From CBDIHH01 sp965279095 (GTDB taxonomy: Bacteria; Pseudomonadota; Alphaproteobacteria; Caulobacterales; Caulobacteraceae), in the NCBI GenBank assembly GCA_965279095.1, contig CBDIHH010000007.1:682001-746000 (forward strand): a stretch of 64,000 nt of DNA, read 5' to 3'. A model generated the notes under the pieces. The model had not been told where the DNA came from, did no database searches, and saw only the letters and a list, made by a program, of their open reading frames with translations. Each line of letters opens with the position of its first letter. Position 1 is the first letter of the stretch. Shown here one piece after another: positions 41,503 through 49,344 of this stretch. The position numbers and the translations under genes were made by a program.

Positions 41503-42992
41503 CCGGCCACGGCCTCTATCACGCCATCGCCGAGCGCTGGGCCGCCGACCGCGCCGCCGTGGCCATCGAGGAGGACGCGCGGGTCTGGACCCGCGGCGAC
41601 CTGGAGACCCTGGCCGGCGAGATCGCCACCGCCCTCGCCCGCGCCGGCGCCCGGCGCGACGCCCCGGTCTGCCTGATCGCCGAGAAGTCCGTACAGGCCT
41701 TCGCCACCCACCTGGCCTGCCAGCGCGGGGGCTTCCCGTTCTTTCCCATCAACGCCGGCTATACCGACGCCGAGATCGACTACCTGATCGGCGACGCCCG
41801 CCCGTCGGTGGTCATCGTCGATCCCAGCCGCACCGGCAGCCTGGGCGCCGTGGCGGGCAGGGCGGACGCCGCCCTCCTGACCCTGGACGCCCATGGCGCT
41901 GGCAGCCTCATGGAGGCCGCGGCCGAGGCGCTCGTGATCGACGCCCCGGCCCTCACGGCCGCCGACGACTGGGCCGCCCTGCTCTACACCTCGGGCACCA
42001 CCGGCAAGCCCAAGGGCGCCCGCCTGACCCAGGGCAACCTGCTGTCCAACGCCGAGGCCCTGGTGGATCTGTGGCGGTTCACCCACGAGGATGTGCTGCT
42101 GCACGTCTTGCCGATCTTCCACGTCCACGGCCTGTTCGTGGCCGGCCATGTGGCCCTCCTGTCCGGCGCCCGGATGATCTGGCGCCCCGCGTTCGACGCG
42201 GCGGACGTGGTGGCGCGCCTGCCGCAGGCCACCGCCTTCATGGGGGTGCCGACCCTCTACACCCGGCTGCTGGCCCAGCCGGACCTGGACGCCACGGCCG
42301 GCCAGGGGGTGCGCCTGTTCGTGTCGGGCTCCGCGCCCCTGGACCCCGCCACCTTCGCCGCCTTCGAGGCGCGCACCGGCCACCGTATCCTCGAGCGCTA
42401 CGGCATGACCGAGACCGGGATGATCTGTTCCAACCCCTATGACGGCGAGCGCGTCCCCGGCAGCGTCGGCTATCCCCTGCCCGGCGTGGCGGTCCGCGTC
42501 GTCGGCGAGGCCGACGGGGTCGGCGGCGTTCAGGTGCGCGGCCCCAACGTCTTCACCGGCTATCTCAACGCCCCGGACAAGAACGCCGCCGCCTTCACCG
42601 AGGACGGCTACTTCATCACCGGCGACCTCGGGCGCCTGGACGAGGGTGGCCGGCTGTTCCTCGCCGGGCGCCAGAGCGACCTGATCATCTCGGGGGGCTA
42701 CAATGTCTATCCCGGCGAGGTCGAGGCGGTGCTGACGGCGGCGGACGGGGTGGCCGAGGCCGCCGTGTTCGGCCTGCCGCACCCTGACTGGGGCGAGGCG
42801 GTGGTGGCCGTGGTCGCGCCCAAGGCCGGCGCCGTCCTGGACGAAGCGGTGCTGATGCAGGCCTGCCGCGCCCAGCTGGCCGCCTACAAACGGCCCAAGC
42901 GGGTGGTGGTGAGCGGCGCCCTGCCGCGCAACGCCATGGGCAAGACCGACCGCAAGGCCCTGCGGATCGAACATGCGGACCTGCTGGGCTGA
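41499..42992 (+). CDS. Malonyl-CoA synthetase-like acyl-CoA ligase (MatB-like)
   Basis: 497 aa, ANL superfamily. It activates an acid via acyl-AMP then CoA. P-loop LLYTSGTTGKPKGARLT, A5 motif RYGMTETGMICSNPYDGERVPGSVG, A7 YFITGDLG, A8 GRQSDLIISGGYNVYP and A10 lysine PRNAMGKTDRKALR are clear. The SNPYDGERxPGSVG region resembles malonyl-CoA synthetases (MatB). It overlaps dgoA as ATGA; the operon context is sugar-acid catabolism, so the true substrate could differ. No malonyl-CoA decarboxylase is adjacent. Confidence 0.85.
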   Translation: MTGHGLYHAIAERWAADRAAVAIEEDARVWTRGDLETLAGEIATALARAGARRDAPVCLIAEKSVQAFATHLACQRGGFPFFPINAGYTDAEIDYLIGDARPSVVIVDPSRTGSLGAVAGRADAALLTLDAHGAGSLMEAAAEALVIDAPALTAADDWAALLYTSGTTGKPKGARLTQGNLLSNAEALVDLWRFTHEDVLLHVLPIFHVHGLFVAGHVALLSGARMIWRPAFDAADVVARLPQATAFMGVPTLYTRLLAQPDLDATAGQGVRLFVSGSAPLDPATFAAFEARTGHRILERYGMTETGMICSNPYDGERVPGSVGYPLPGVAVRVVGEADGVGGVQVRGPNVFTGYLNAPDKNAAAFTEDGYFITGDLGRLDEGGRLFLAGRQSDLIISGGYNVYPGEVEAVLTAADGVAEAAVFGLPHPDWGEAVVAVVAPKAGAVLDEAVLMQACRAQLAAYKRPKRVVVSGALPRNAMGKTDRKALRIEHADLLG

Positions 42993-43058
42993 GCCCTGTC
43001 CGCCTTACCTGGGAATGCGGTTCTAGTTACCCCCTCGCCGACCCGCTACACTCTGCCC

Positions 43059-43745
43059 ATGCTCACGCCCGATGAATTGGCGGCCGTCCGCACCAGCCTG
43101 GTCGTCGCCGCCCAGGCCCTCAGCGTCGGCCTGCCCCTGGCGGTGGCCGTCGCCTGGCTGCTGGCCCGGCGTCGCTTTCCCGGCAAGAGCCTGGTGGACG
43201 CCGTCGTCCACGCGCCCTTGGTGCTGCCCCCCGTGGTGGTGGGCTATCTGCTGCTGCTGAGCTTCGGGGTGCAGGGACCGATCGGCCGCGCCCTCAACGA
43301 GACCTTCGGCGTGCGGCTGGTGTTCACCACCGCCGGCGCCGCCCTGGCGGCGGGGGTGATGGCCTTCCCCCTGATGGTGCGGGCCCTGCGCCTGGCCTTC
43401 GAGGCCATCGACCCCAACCTGGACGTGGTCGCCCGGTCCCTGGGCGCCGGCGCCTGGGACCGCTTCATCGGTGTGTCCCTGCCCCTGGCGGCGCCGGGCC
43501 TGGTGGCGGCGGCGATCATCGGCTTCGCCGCCTGCCTTGGGGAATTCGGCGCCGTCATCACCTTCGCGGCCAATGTTCCCGGCCAGACCCAGACCCTGCC
43601 CCTGGCCATCTACGCCGCCCTGCAGAGCCCCGGCGGCGACGCCACCGCCCTGAAGCTCGCCGGCGTGTCCTTCGCCATCGCCATCCTCGCCCTGGTGGCG
43701 TCCGAGGCCCTGTCCCGCCGCGTCTACCGGCTGACCGGCCGCTGA
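43059..43745 (+). CDS. modB: Molybdate ABC transporter permease
   Basis: 228 aa with five to six helices. HAPLVLPPVVVGYLLLLSFG and the EAA-like SLGAGAWDRFIGVSLPLAAPGLVAA cytoplasmic loop plus LGEFGAVITFAANVPGQTQTLPLAIY are ModB marks. The TGATG overlap couples it to modC. modA, the periplasmic binder, is not upstream: the gap to the ligase gene is only 66 bp. It begins a molybdenum island. Confidence 0.94.
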   Translation: MLTPDELAAVRTSLVVAAQALSVGLPLAVAVAWLLARRRFPGKSLVDAVVHAPLVLPPVVVGYLLLLSFGVQGPIGRALNETFGVRLVFTTAGAALAAGVMAFPLMVRALRLAFEAIDPNLDVVARSLGAGAWDRFIGVSLPLAAPGLVAAAIIGFAACLGEFGAVITFAANVPGQTQTLPLAIYAALQSPGGDATALKLAGVSFAIAILALVASEALSRRVYRLTGR

Positions 43746-44842
43746 TGTTGCAGGTCGAGGTCAGCCAGCAGCTGGGGGACTTCCGCCTGGACGCCGCCTT
43801 CACCGGGCCGGCCGGCGGGGTGACGGTGCTGTTCGGCGCCTCGGGGGCCGGCAAGAGCGCGCTGCTCGCCTGTATCGCCGGCGCGGCGCGGCCGCAGGCC
43901 GGCCGCATCGCCCTGGGCGACCGGGTGCTGTTCGACGCGGCGGCGGGAATCGACCTGCCCATGGAGCGGCGGCGCATCGGCTGGGTGTTCCAGGACGCCC
44001 GCCTGTTCCCGCACATGAGCGTCGAGTCCAACCTGCGCTACGGCCTGCGCCGGGCGCCGGGCGACCCCCGCATCCCCTTCGACGCCGTGGTCGGCGTGCT
44101 GGGGGTGGCCCCCCTGCTCGGCCGGCGGCCCCGTGACCTGTCCGGCGGCGAGCGCCAGCGGGTGGGCCTGGGCCGCGCCCTGCTCAGCCAGCCGGACCTG
44201 CTGCTGATGGACGAGCCCCTGGCCGCCCTCGACGCCCCGCGCAAGGCCGAGATCCTGCCCTTCCTCGACGCCCTCAAGGGCGCCTTCGGCCTGCCGATCC
44301 TCTACGTCACCCACAGCCTCGCCGAGGCCGTGCGCCTGGGCGACCGGATGGTGGTGATCGAGGCCGGGCGGGTGCTGGCCCAGGGGCCCCTGGCCGAGGT
44401 GGTGGGCCGCGCGGACCTGCCCCTGGTGGCCAACCGCAGCGAGGTGGGGGCGGTGCTGGAGGCGACGGTGACCGGGCAGGACGGCGGGATGACTCGGTTG
44501 CGAGCCAACCGCTGGGACATCCGCGTCGCACCGCTGGCGGCGGCGGCGGGTTCGGCGGCGCGGGTGTTCATCCTCGCCCGCGACGTGATGCTGGCCCTGG
44601 CGCCGCCGCAGCGAATCTCAGCCCGCAACGTCCTGCACGGCCAAGTCGCCGGCTTGACCGCCCAGCCCGACGGAACGGTGCTGGTGGCGGTGGCGGAAGG
44701 CGGCGACCGGCTGCTGGCGTCCCTCACCGCCGACGCTGTGGCGGACCTGGAACTCGCGCCGGGGGTCGAGGTCTGGGCGGTGGTCAAGTCAGTCGCCATC
44801 GAAGGCTCGGGCGGCGGTCTGCTGGCGGCGATCGAGGGGTAG
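43745..44842 (+). CDS. modC: Molybdate ABC transporter ATP-binding protein
   Basis: 365 aa. Nucleotide-binding domain: Walker A GASGAGKSALL, Q-loop FQDARLFPHM, signature LSGGERQRVGLG, Walker B LLLMDEPLAALDAP and H-loop YVTHS. The C-terminal 70-plus residues form a TOBE/Mop domain (ISARNVLHGQVAGL, DAVADLELAPGVEVWAVVKSVAIE) that binds molybdate and inhibits transport. It is convergent with moeA across a palindromic element with a 14-C tract. Confidence 0.95.
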   Translation: MLQVEVSQQLGDFRLDAAFTGPAGGVTVLFGASGAGKSALLACIAGAARPQAGRIALGDRVLFDAAAGIDLPMERRRIGWVFQDARLFPHMSVESNLRYGLRRAPGDPRIPFDAVVGVLGVAPLLGRRPRDLSGGERQRVGLGRALLSQPDLLLMDEPLAALDAPRKAEILPFLDALKGAFGLPILYVTHSLAEAVRLGDRMVVIEAGRVLAQGPLAEVVGRADLPLVANRSEVGAVLEATVTGQDGGMTRLRANRWDIRVAPLAAAAGSAARVFILARDVMLALAPPQRISARNVLHGQVAGLTAQPDGTVLVAVAEGGDRLLASLTADAVADLELAPGVEVWAVVKSVAIEGSGGGLLAAIEG

Positions 44843-44853
44843 GGGCCCTACCC

Positions 44854-44867
44854 ACCCCCCCCCCCCC
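44854..44867. repeat. Homopolymer tract of 14 cytosines
   Basis: A run of 14 C is the longest single-base run noticed in the window, 12 bp after the modC stop. It lies at the edge of the palindrome at 44863-44970. Its length could be a sequencing artefact or a phase-variable site, but it is non-coding. Confidence 0.85.
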
Positions 44868-44970
44868 AACCCGATCGTCCCGGCGAATGCCGGGATCCAG
44901 TTCGTATGGCTCGACGGCAGGTCTTTATGACCTGGGCCCCGGCATTCGCCGGGGAGAGCGGGTTTGGGGG
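44863..44970. repeat. Interrupted palindrome, class CCCGGCGAATGCCGGG
   Basis: CCCGGCGAATGCCGGGATCC on the left and CCCCGGCATTCGCCGGGG on the right (44937-44954), with outer CCAACCCGAT / GCGGGTTTGG pairing. It lies between convergent modC and moeA. It shares design with the 7147 and 54944 elements. Confidence 0.9.
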
Positions 44971-44985
44971 ATAGGAGGAGCGCCC

Positions 44986-46191
44986 CTACAGCCGGTCCAG
45001 GCGCAGCACCTCGACCACATCCCCCGCCGCCGCCGCAGGCGCCGACGGCAGGCGGCGCAGCAAGGCGTCGGCCTTGGCCAGGACGCTGACCAGGGAGGAG
45101 TCCTGCTCGGGGAAGGGCTCGACCGTCAGGTCGCCCGCCTCGCCGTAGGTCAGGGCGGCGCGCATATAGTGCTCGCGCGGGCCGTTGGGCTTCAGCGGCC
45201 GGGCCAGCCTCGCCCAGGCCGTAGCGGATTGGGGCGTCGCGCCCTGCATGTGCAGCACCAGGGGGCGCAGGAAAAGCTCGGCGCAGACGAAGGCCGAGGC
45301 CGGGTTGCCCGGCAGGCCGAGCACATGGCGGCCGTCAGCAAGCGTCCCGAACCAGGTCGGCTTGCCGGGACGCAGGTTGACGCTCTCCAGGGCGATCTTC
45401 AGCCCCAGGCGGCCCAGGGCCGGCTTGACGAGATCGTAGTCCCCCACCGAGGCGCCGCCGATGGTGACGATCAGGTCGACGTCCACGCCCGAGACCGCGT
45501 CGGCGATGACCTGCTCATTGTCGCCGGCGAAGGCGAGGGTGTGGCCGACCGCGCCCCAGGCGGCGGCCAGGGCGTTGAGGGATACGCTGCCGGACTCGTA
45601 GATCTGGTCGGGCAGGGCGGCGCCGCCAGGGCGCGCCAGTTCCTCGCCGGTGGACAGGAAGGCGATGCGGGGCCGCCCACCGACCTTGAGCGCGCCCCGC
45701 CCGGCGGAGGCCGCCAGCGAGAGGCGCCAGGGATCGAGCCGCACGCCGGGCGCCAGCAAGGCCTCGCCGGCGTGGAAGTCGCCGCCGCGCGGGCGCAGAT
45801 TATCCTTGCCGCCGCGGGTGGGACCCAGGCGCACGCGGTCGCCGTCCCGCCGCGCCTCTTCCTGGATGACCACCATGTCGGCGCCGTCGGGGACCGCGGC
45901 GCCGGTGAAGATGCGCACCGCCTGGCCAGGCAGGACCACGCCCTCATAGCGCTTGCCGGCGGCGCTCTCCCCGGCGATGGCCAGGTCGGCGGGCGCGTCG
46001 AGGGCGTCGTCGCGGCGCACGGCCCAGCCGTCCATGGCCGAGGCGTGGAACGGCGGCTGGTCGCGGTCCGCCGCCACCGGCTCGGCCAGCACCCGGCCGA
46101 CGGCCTCGGCCAGGGGAACGGCCTCGGCAGGCAGGGGCGCGACGAGGCCCAGGATGCGGGCGCGGGCGTCGTCGACGGAGGGCAGGCTCAT
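44986..46191 (-). CDS. moeA: Molybdopterin molybdotransferase
   Basis: 401 aa. MoeA inserts molybdate into adenylated molybdopterin. Motifs: PPFHASAMDGWAV, RIFTGAAVPDGADMVVIQEE, the central MoCF_biosynth domain IAFLSTGEEL, VTIGGASVGDYDLVKPAL, LPGNPASAFVCAELFLRP and domain IV. The ATG overlaps the moaC stop (ATGA), so it is coupled to moaC. Confidence 0.96.
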   Translation of the reverse strand: MSLPSVDDARARILGLVAPLPAEAVPLAEAVGRVLAEPVAADRDQPPFHASAMDGWAVRRDDALDAPADLAIAGESAAGKRYEGVVLPGQAVRIFTGAAVPDGADMVVIQEEARRDGDRVRLGPTRGGKDNLRPRGGDFHAGEALLAPGVRLDPWRLSLAASAGRGALKVGGRPRIAFLSTGEELARPGGAALPDQIYESGSVSLNALAAAWGAVGHTLAFAGDNEQVIADAVSGVDVDLIVTIGGASVGDYDLVKPALGRLGLKIALESVNLRPGKPTWFGTLADGRHVLGLPGNPASAFVCAELFLRPLVLHMQGATPQSATAWARLARPLKPNGPREHYMRAALTYGEAGDLTVEPFPEQDSSLVSVLAKADALLRRLPSAPAAAAGDVVEVLRLDRL

Positions 46192-46670
46192 GCGGGGTCC
46201 CTGCGGAAATCGCCCGAGGCGCCGCCGCTCTTTTCCATCAGGCGCACGCCCTCGATGGTCATCGCCTTATCGGCGGCCTTGAGCATGTCGTAGAGGGTCA
46301 GGCAGGCCACCGAGACGGCGGTGAGCGCCTCCATCTCGACGCCCGTGGGGCCGGTGGTCTTCACCCGCGCGACCACGTCCAGCCCCGATCCGTCGGCGGC
46401 GGGCGACACCTCGACCTTGACCGATGACAGGGCCAGCGGATGGCACATGGGGATCAGGTCCGAGGTGCGCTTGGCCGCCATGACGCCGGCGATCTCGGCC
46501 ACGGCGCGCACGTCGCCCTTCTTGGCCTGGCCGGCGAGGGCCAGGGCGAGGGTCTCCGGCTTCATGCGGATGGCGCCGCGCGCCTCGGCGGTGCGCACGG
46601 TGTCGGCCTTGCCCGAGACATCGACCATCCGGGCGCGCCCCTCGTCGTCGATGTGGGTGAGCTTGCTCAT
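46188..46670 (-). CDS. moaC: Cyclic pyranopterin monophosphate synthase
   Basis: 160 aa. MoaC acts after MoaA in the first stage of molybdenum cofactor synthesis. MVDVSGKADTVRTAEARGAI, PMCHPLALSSVKVEV and GVEMEALTAVSVACLTLYDMLKAADK are the conserved segments holding the catalytic His and Glu-Met-Glu. The ATG at 46670 lies just beyond a palindromic element. It overlaps moeA by 4 bp. Confidence 0.97.
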   Translation of the reverse strand: MSKLTHIDDEGRARMVDVSGKADTVRTAEARGAIRMKPETLALALAGQAKKGDVRAVAEIAGVMAAKRTSDLIPMCHPLALSSVKVEVSPAADGSGLDVVARVKTTGPTGVEMEALTAVSVACLTLYDMLKAADKAMTIEGVRLMEKSGGASGDFRRDPA

Positions 46671-46675
46671 CCTAG

Positions 46676-46826
46676 TCTCCTCCCCCGACCGCAGGGCGGG
46701 GGAGGGGGACCACGCAGTGGTGGAGGGGGCGGCGCGACGATGGCCGGACAGGGCGGCGCTGCCCCTTCCACCACGACACTGCGTGTCGCGGTCCCCCTTC
46801 CCCACGCTTCGCGAGGGGCAGGAGAG
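46676..46826. repeat. Large interrupted palindrome, same class as 27160-27322
   Basis: Left arm CTCCTCCCCCGACCGCAGGG with GGGGGACCACGCAGTGGTGG; right arm CCACCACGACACTGCGTGTC with CGGTCCCCCTTCCCC. The centre CCGGACAGGGCGGCGCTGCC matches that of the 27.2-kb copy almost exactly. It separates moaC and moaB in an otherwise tight operon, occupying nearly all the 175-bp gap. Confidence 0.9.
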
Positions 46827-46845
46827 GATGCGTCCGGGCTTCCAC

Positions 46846-47400
46846 CTATTTCTCCAACAGGCGCGGCATCAGCTCGACCATGTTGCAGGGCTTGTGGCGG
46901 CTATCGAGCTGCCAGCGGATGACCTTGTCCCAGCCGTCGCGCACGGCGCCGTTGGAGCCGGGCAGGCAGAAGACGAACACCCCCTTGATCAGCCCGGCCA
47001 GGGCCCGGCTCTGCAGGGTGGACAGGCCGACGGTCTGGTAGCTGACCATGTGGAAGACCACCGAGAAGCCCTCGATGCGCTTGTCGAACAGGGGCTCGAT
47101 GGCTTCGGGGGTGACGTCGCGGCCGGTCAGGCCGGTGCCGCCGGTGGTGACGATGGCGTCCACCTGGCCGCTGTCGACCCATTCGCGGATCTGGCGCTGA
47201 ATCTCGCCGACATCGTCGCGCACCAGGGCGCGGCCGGCCAGTTCATGCCCTGCCGTCTGCACCCGCTCGGCCAGCACCGCGCCGGAGGTGTCGCTCTCCT
47301 CGTCGCGGGTGTCCGACACCGTCAGGACGGCGATGCGCACGGGGATCACCGGCAGGCTCGTATCGAGCTTTCCGGCGGGGGCGGGCAGGATCTCAGTCAT
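46846..47400 (-). CDS. moaB: Molybdenum cofactor biosynthesis protein MoaB
   Basis: 184 aa, MoCF_biosynth domain. VRIAVLTVSDTRDEESDTSG, VTTGGTGLTGRDVTPEAIEPL and LPGSNGAVRDGWDKVIRWQLD are the family motifs for molybdopterin adenylation or binding. It overlaps the end of moaE by 8 bp and is separated from moaC by the palindrome at 46676. Could equally be called MogA-like; no separate mogA was seen. Confidence 0.93.
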   Translation of the reverse strand: MTEILPAPAGKLDTSLPVIPVRIAVLTVSDTRDEESDTSGAVLAERVQTAGHELAGRALVRDDVGEIQRQIREWVDSGQVDAIVTTGGTGLTGRDVTPEAIEPLFDKRIEGFSVVFHMVSYQTVGLSTLQSRALAGLIKGVFVFCLPGSNGAVRDGWDKVIRWQLDSRHKPCNMVELMPRLLEK

Positions 47401-47854
47401 CGGCGGGGCTCCATCGCTGAATGTCCTCGTAGTCCCTTACCCGGGGTTCGATCCAGCGTATCCCGTCCTGGCCGGTTTCCTTTTTCCAGAACGGCGCCTG
47501 GGTCTTCAGCCGATCCATCAGGTAGTCGGCGGCCTCGAAGGCCTCGCGGCGGTGCTCGGCGGCGGCGGCGACGAAGACGATGGCCTCGCCCGGGGCGATG
47601 GGGCCGTAGCGGTGGACCACCAGCAGGTCCTGCACGCCGAAGCGGGCGCGGGCCTCGGCCTCCATGGCCTCGATCGCCGGCTCGGTGAAACCGGGATAGG
47701 CGTCCAGCTCCAGGGTGGTGACCGGCTGGCCGTCGGTGGCGCGGCGGGCGATGCCGGTGAAGCTCACCACACCGCCGGCGTCGAGGCGGCCGGCGCTGAA
47801 AGCGGTGAGCAAGGCGCCGGCGTCGAAGGGCTCGACCTGCACCCGGACCGTCAC
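47393..47854 (-). CDS. moaE: Molybdopterin synthase catalytic subunit
   Basis: 153 aa. MoaE with MoaD forms molybdopterin synthase. GGVVSFTGIARRATDG, RYGPIAPGEAIVFVAAAAEHRREAFEAADYLMDRLKTQAPFWKKE (with the catalytic Lys-Lys) are clear. It begins 1 bp past the moaD stop and its end overlaps moaB. Confidence 0.96.
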   Translation of the reverse strand: MTVRVQVEPFDAGALLTAFSAGRLDAGGVVSFTGIARRATDGQPVTTLELDAYPGFTEPAIEAMEAEARARFGVQDLLVVHRYGPIAPGEAIVFVAAAAEHRREAFEAADYLMDRLKTQAPFWKKETGQDGIRWIEPRVRDYEDIQRWSPADD

Positions 47855-47855
47855 C

Positions 47856-48095
47856 TCAGCCCCCGCTCATGGGCGGCAGGAAGGCGACCTCGTCGCCCGC
47901 CGCCAGGGGGTGATCGCCACGCACCACTGCCTTGTTCACGGCGACCTGCACGCCCCGGCCGCGCAGGGCCTCGCCGAGGGCGGGGTCGGCGGCGAGTTGG
48001 TCGATGAGGGCGTGGGTGGTCGCGGGCAGCGGCATCTCGCGTTCCCGCCAGCCGGCGGCATCGCGCAGGCGGCCGAGCATCAGGACCTTACCCAC
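47856..48095 (-). CDS. moaD: Molybdopterin synthase sulfur carrier subunit
   Basis: 79 aa from GTG at 48095 (82 from an ATG at 48104). A ubiquitin-like fold ending in VAFLPPMSGG; the C-terminal Gly-Gly is thiocarboxylated to supply sulfur. GTG is chosen because GGGGA lies about 9 bp upstream; the ATG itself lies inside a palindromic arm. Coupled with moaE. Confidence 0.9.
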   Translation of the reverse strand: MGKVLMLGRLRDAAGWREREMPLPATTHALIDQLAADPALGEALRGRGVQVAVNKAVVRGDHPLAAGDEVAFLPPMSGG

Positions 48096-48100
48096 TACCC

Positions 48101-48189
48101 GCATTCCCCGCGGAAGCGGGGACCCAGGTTTATGCGGCTCCGGCCACGCTTGAGGCAAAGCCTGGGTCTCCGCTTCCGCGGGGAATGCG
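48101..48189. repeat. Interrupted palindrome, class GCATTCCCCGCGGAAGCGGGG
   Basis: GCATTCCCCGCGGAAGCGGG (from 48101) pairs with CCGCTTCCGCGGGGAATGC (ending 48188). The spacer TATGCGGCTCCGGCCACGCTTG is nearly the same as in the copy at 59834-59921, so spacer as well as arms is conserved. It lies between moaD and moaA and reaches the moaD start region. Confidence 0.92.
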
Positions 48190-48210
48190 GGGGAGGGTTG
48201 AAACGCATCC

Positions 48211-49221
48211 TCACCCCCCCGTATGGGCCATGGTGCGGCCCACCGCCGGGGCGGCGCCGCGCCGCTCGATGACGAAGTCGTGGCCCTTGGGCTTGCGGGT
48301 CAGGGCCTCGCGGATGGCGGCCACCAGCGGGCCGTCGTCGGGGCTGGCGCGCAGGGGCGCGCGCAGGTCGGCGCAATCCTCCTGACCCAGGCACAGGTAG
48401 AGGGTCCCGGTGCAGGTCACCCGCACCCGGTTGCAGGCTTCGCAGAAGGTGTGGCTGAGGGGGGTGATGAAGCCGATGCGGCCGCCGGTCTCCTCAACGC
48501 GGCTGTAGCGGGCCGGGCCGGCGGTCTGGTCGGCCAGGGGCGTGAGGGTCCAGTAGGACTCCAGGGTCTGGCGCACCTGGGCCAGCGACAGATACTGGTC
48601 GGTGCGGTCCTCCTCGACCTCGCCGAGCGGCATGGTCTCGATGAGGGTGATGTCGCACCCCCGCCCGTGGGCCCATTCGATCATCGCAGGCAGGGCGTCG
48701 CCGTTGTCGCCCTTCAGCGCCACGGTGTTGATCTTGACCTTCAGCCCGGCCGCCTGGGCCGCCTCGATGCCGCCCATCACCCGAACCAGATCGCCACCGC
48801 GGGTGATACGGCGAAAGGCGACGGGGTCGAGGGTGTCCATGGACACATTGATGCGCCTCACCCCGTAGCGGTGCAGCGCGGGGGCCATGGCCTCCAGCTG
48901 GGTGCCGTTGGTGGTCAGGGTCAGCTCGCGCAGGGCGCCGCTGTGCAGATGCCGCTGCAGCCGCTGCAGGAGTTCCAGGAATCCGCGCCGCATCAGGGGC
49001 TCGCCGCCGGTCAGGCGCAGCTTCCTTGTGCCAAGCGCCACGAAGGCGCTGCACAACCGGTCCAGCTCCTCGATGGTCAGCACCTCGGCCTTGGGCAGGA
49101 AGGTCGGGCGCTCGGACATGCAATAGACGCAGCGCAGGTCGCAGCGATCGGTCACCGACACCCGCAGGTAGTCGATGGTCCGGCCGAAAGGGTCGACGAG
49201 AGCAGGGGCGGTCGCGTCCAT
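48211..49221 (-). CDS. moaA: GTP 3',8-cyclase (radical SAM)
   Basis: 336 aa. MoaA makes 3',8-cH2GTP from GTP. Radical SAM cluster CDLRCVYC (CxxxCxxC), LRLTGGEPLMR, a second cluster FCEACNRVRVTCTG plus downstream Cys, and the terminal Gly-Gly are all present. A TATATT box (minus strand, 49228-49233) ends 6 bp before the ATG, which suggests a leaderless or near-leaderless mRNA. It heads the moaADEB-moaC-moeA run and is divergent from xdhC. Confidence 0.96.
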   Translation of the reverse strand: MDATAPALVDPFGRTIDYLRVSVTDRCDLRCVYCMSERPTFLPKAEVLTIEELDRLCSAFVALGTRKLRLTGGEPLMRRGFLELLQRLQRHLHSGALRELTLTTNGTQLEAMAPALHRYGVRRINVSMDTLDPVAFRRITRGGDLVRVMGGIEAAQAAGLKVKINTVALKGDNGDALPAMIEWAHGRGCDITLIETMPLGEVEEDRTDQYLSLAQVRQTLESYWTLTPLADQTAGPARYSRVEETGGRIGFITPLSHTFCEACNRVRVTCTGTLYLCLGQEDCADLRAPLRASPDDGPLVAAIREALTRKPKGHDFVIERRGAAPAVGRTMAHTGG

Positions 49222-49344
49222 GGGTCGAATATAGCGATGCGCGCGCAGTTTGCATGCCCCGCGTCGGCCCGTCGCGATCCCGGGGGGCGGCCCCTATATG
49301 CGACTCGGCGTTTTCACGGGGATCGCGTCGCGGTAGGGTTGGCT

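Noticed and set aside
44843..44985. Gene modA in the gap after modC
   Set aside because: The gap is only 143 bp and holds a palindrome; no periplasmic binder frame.
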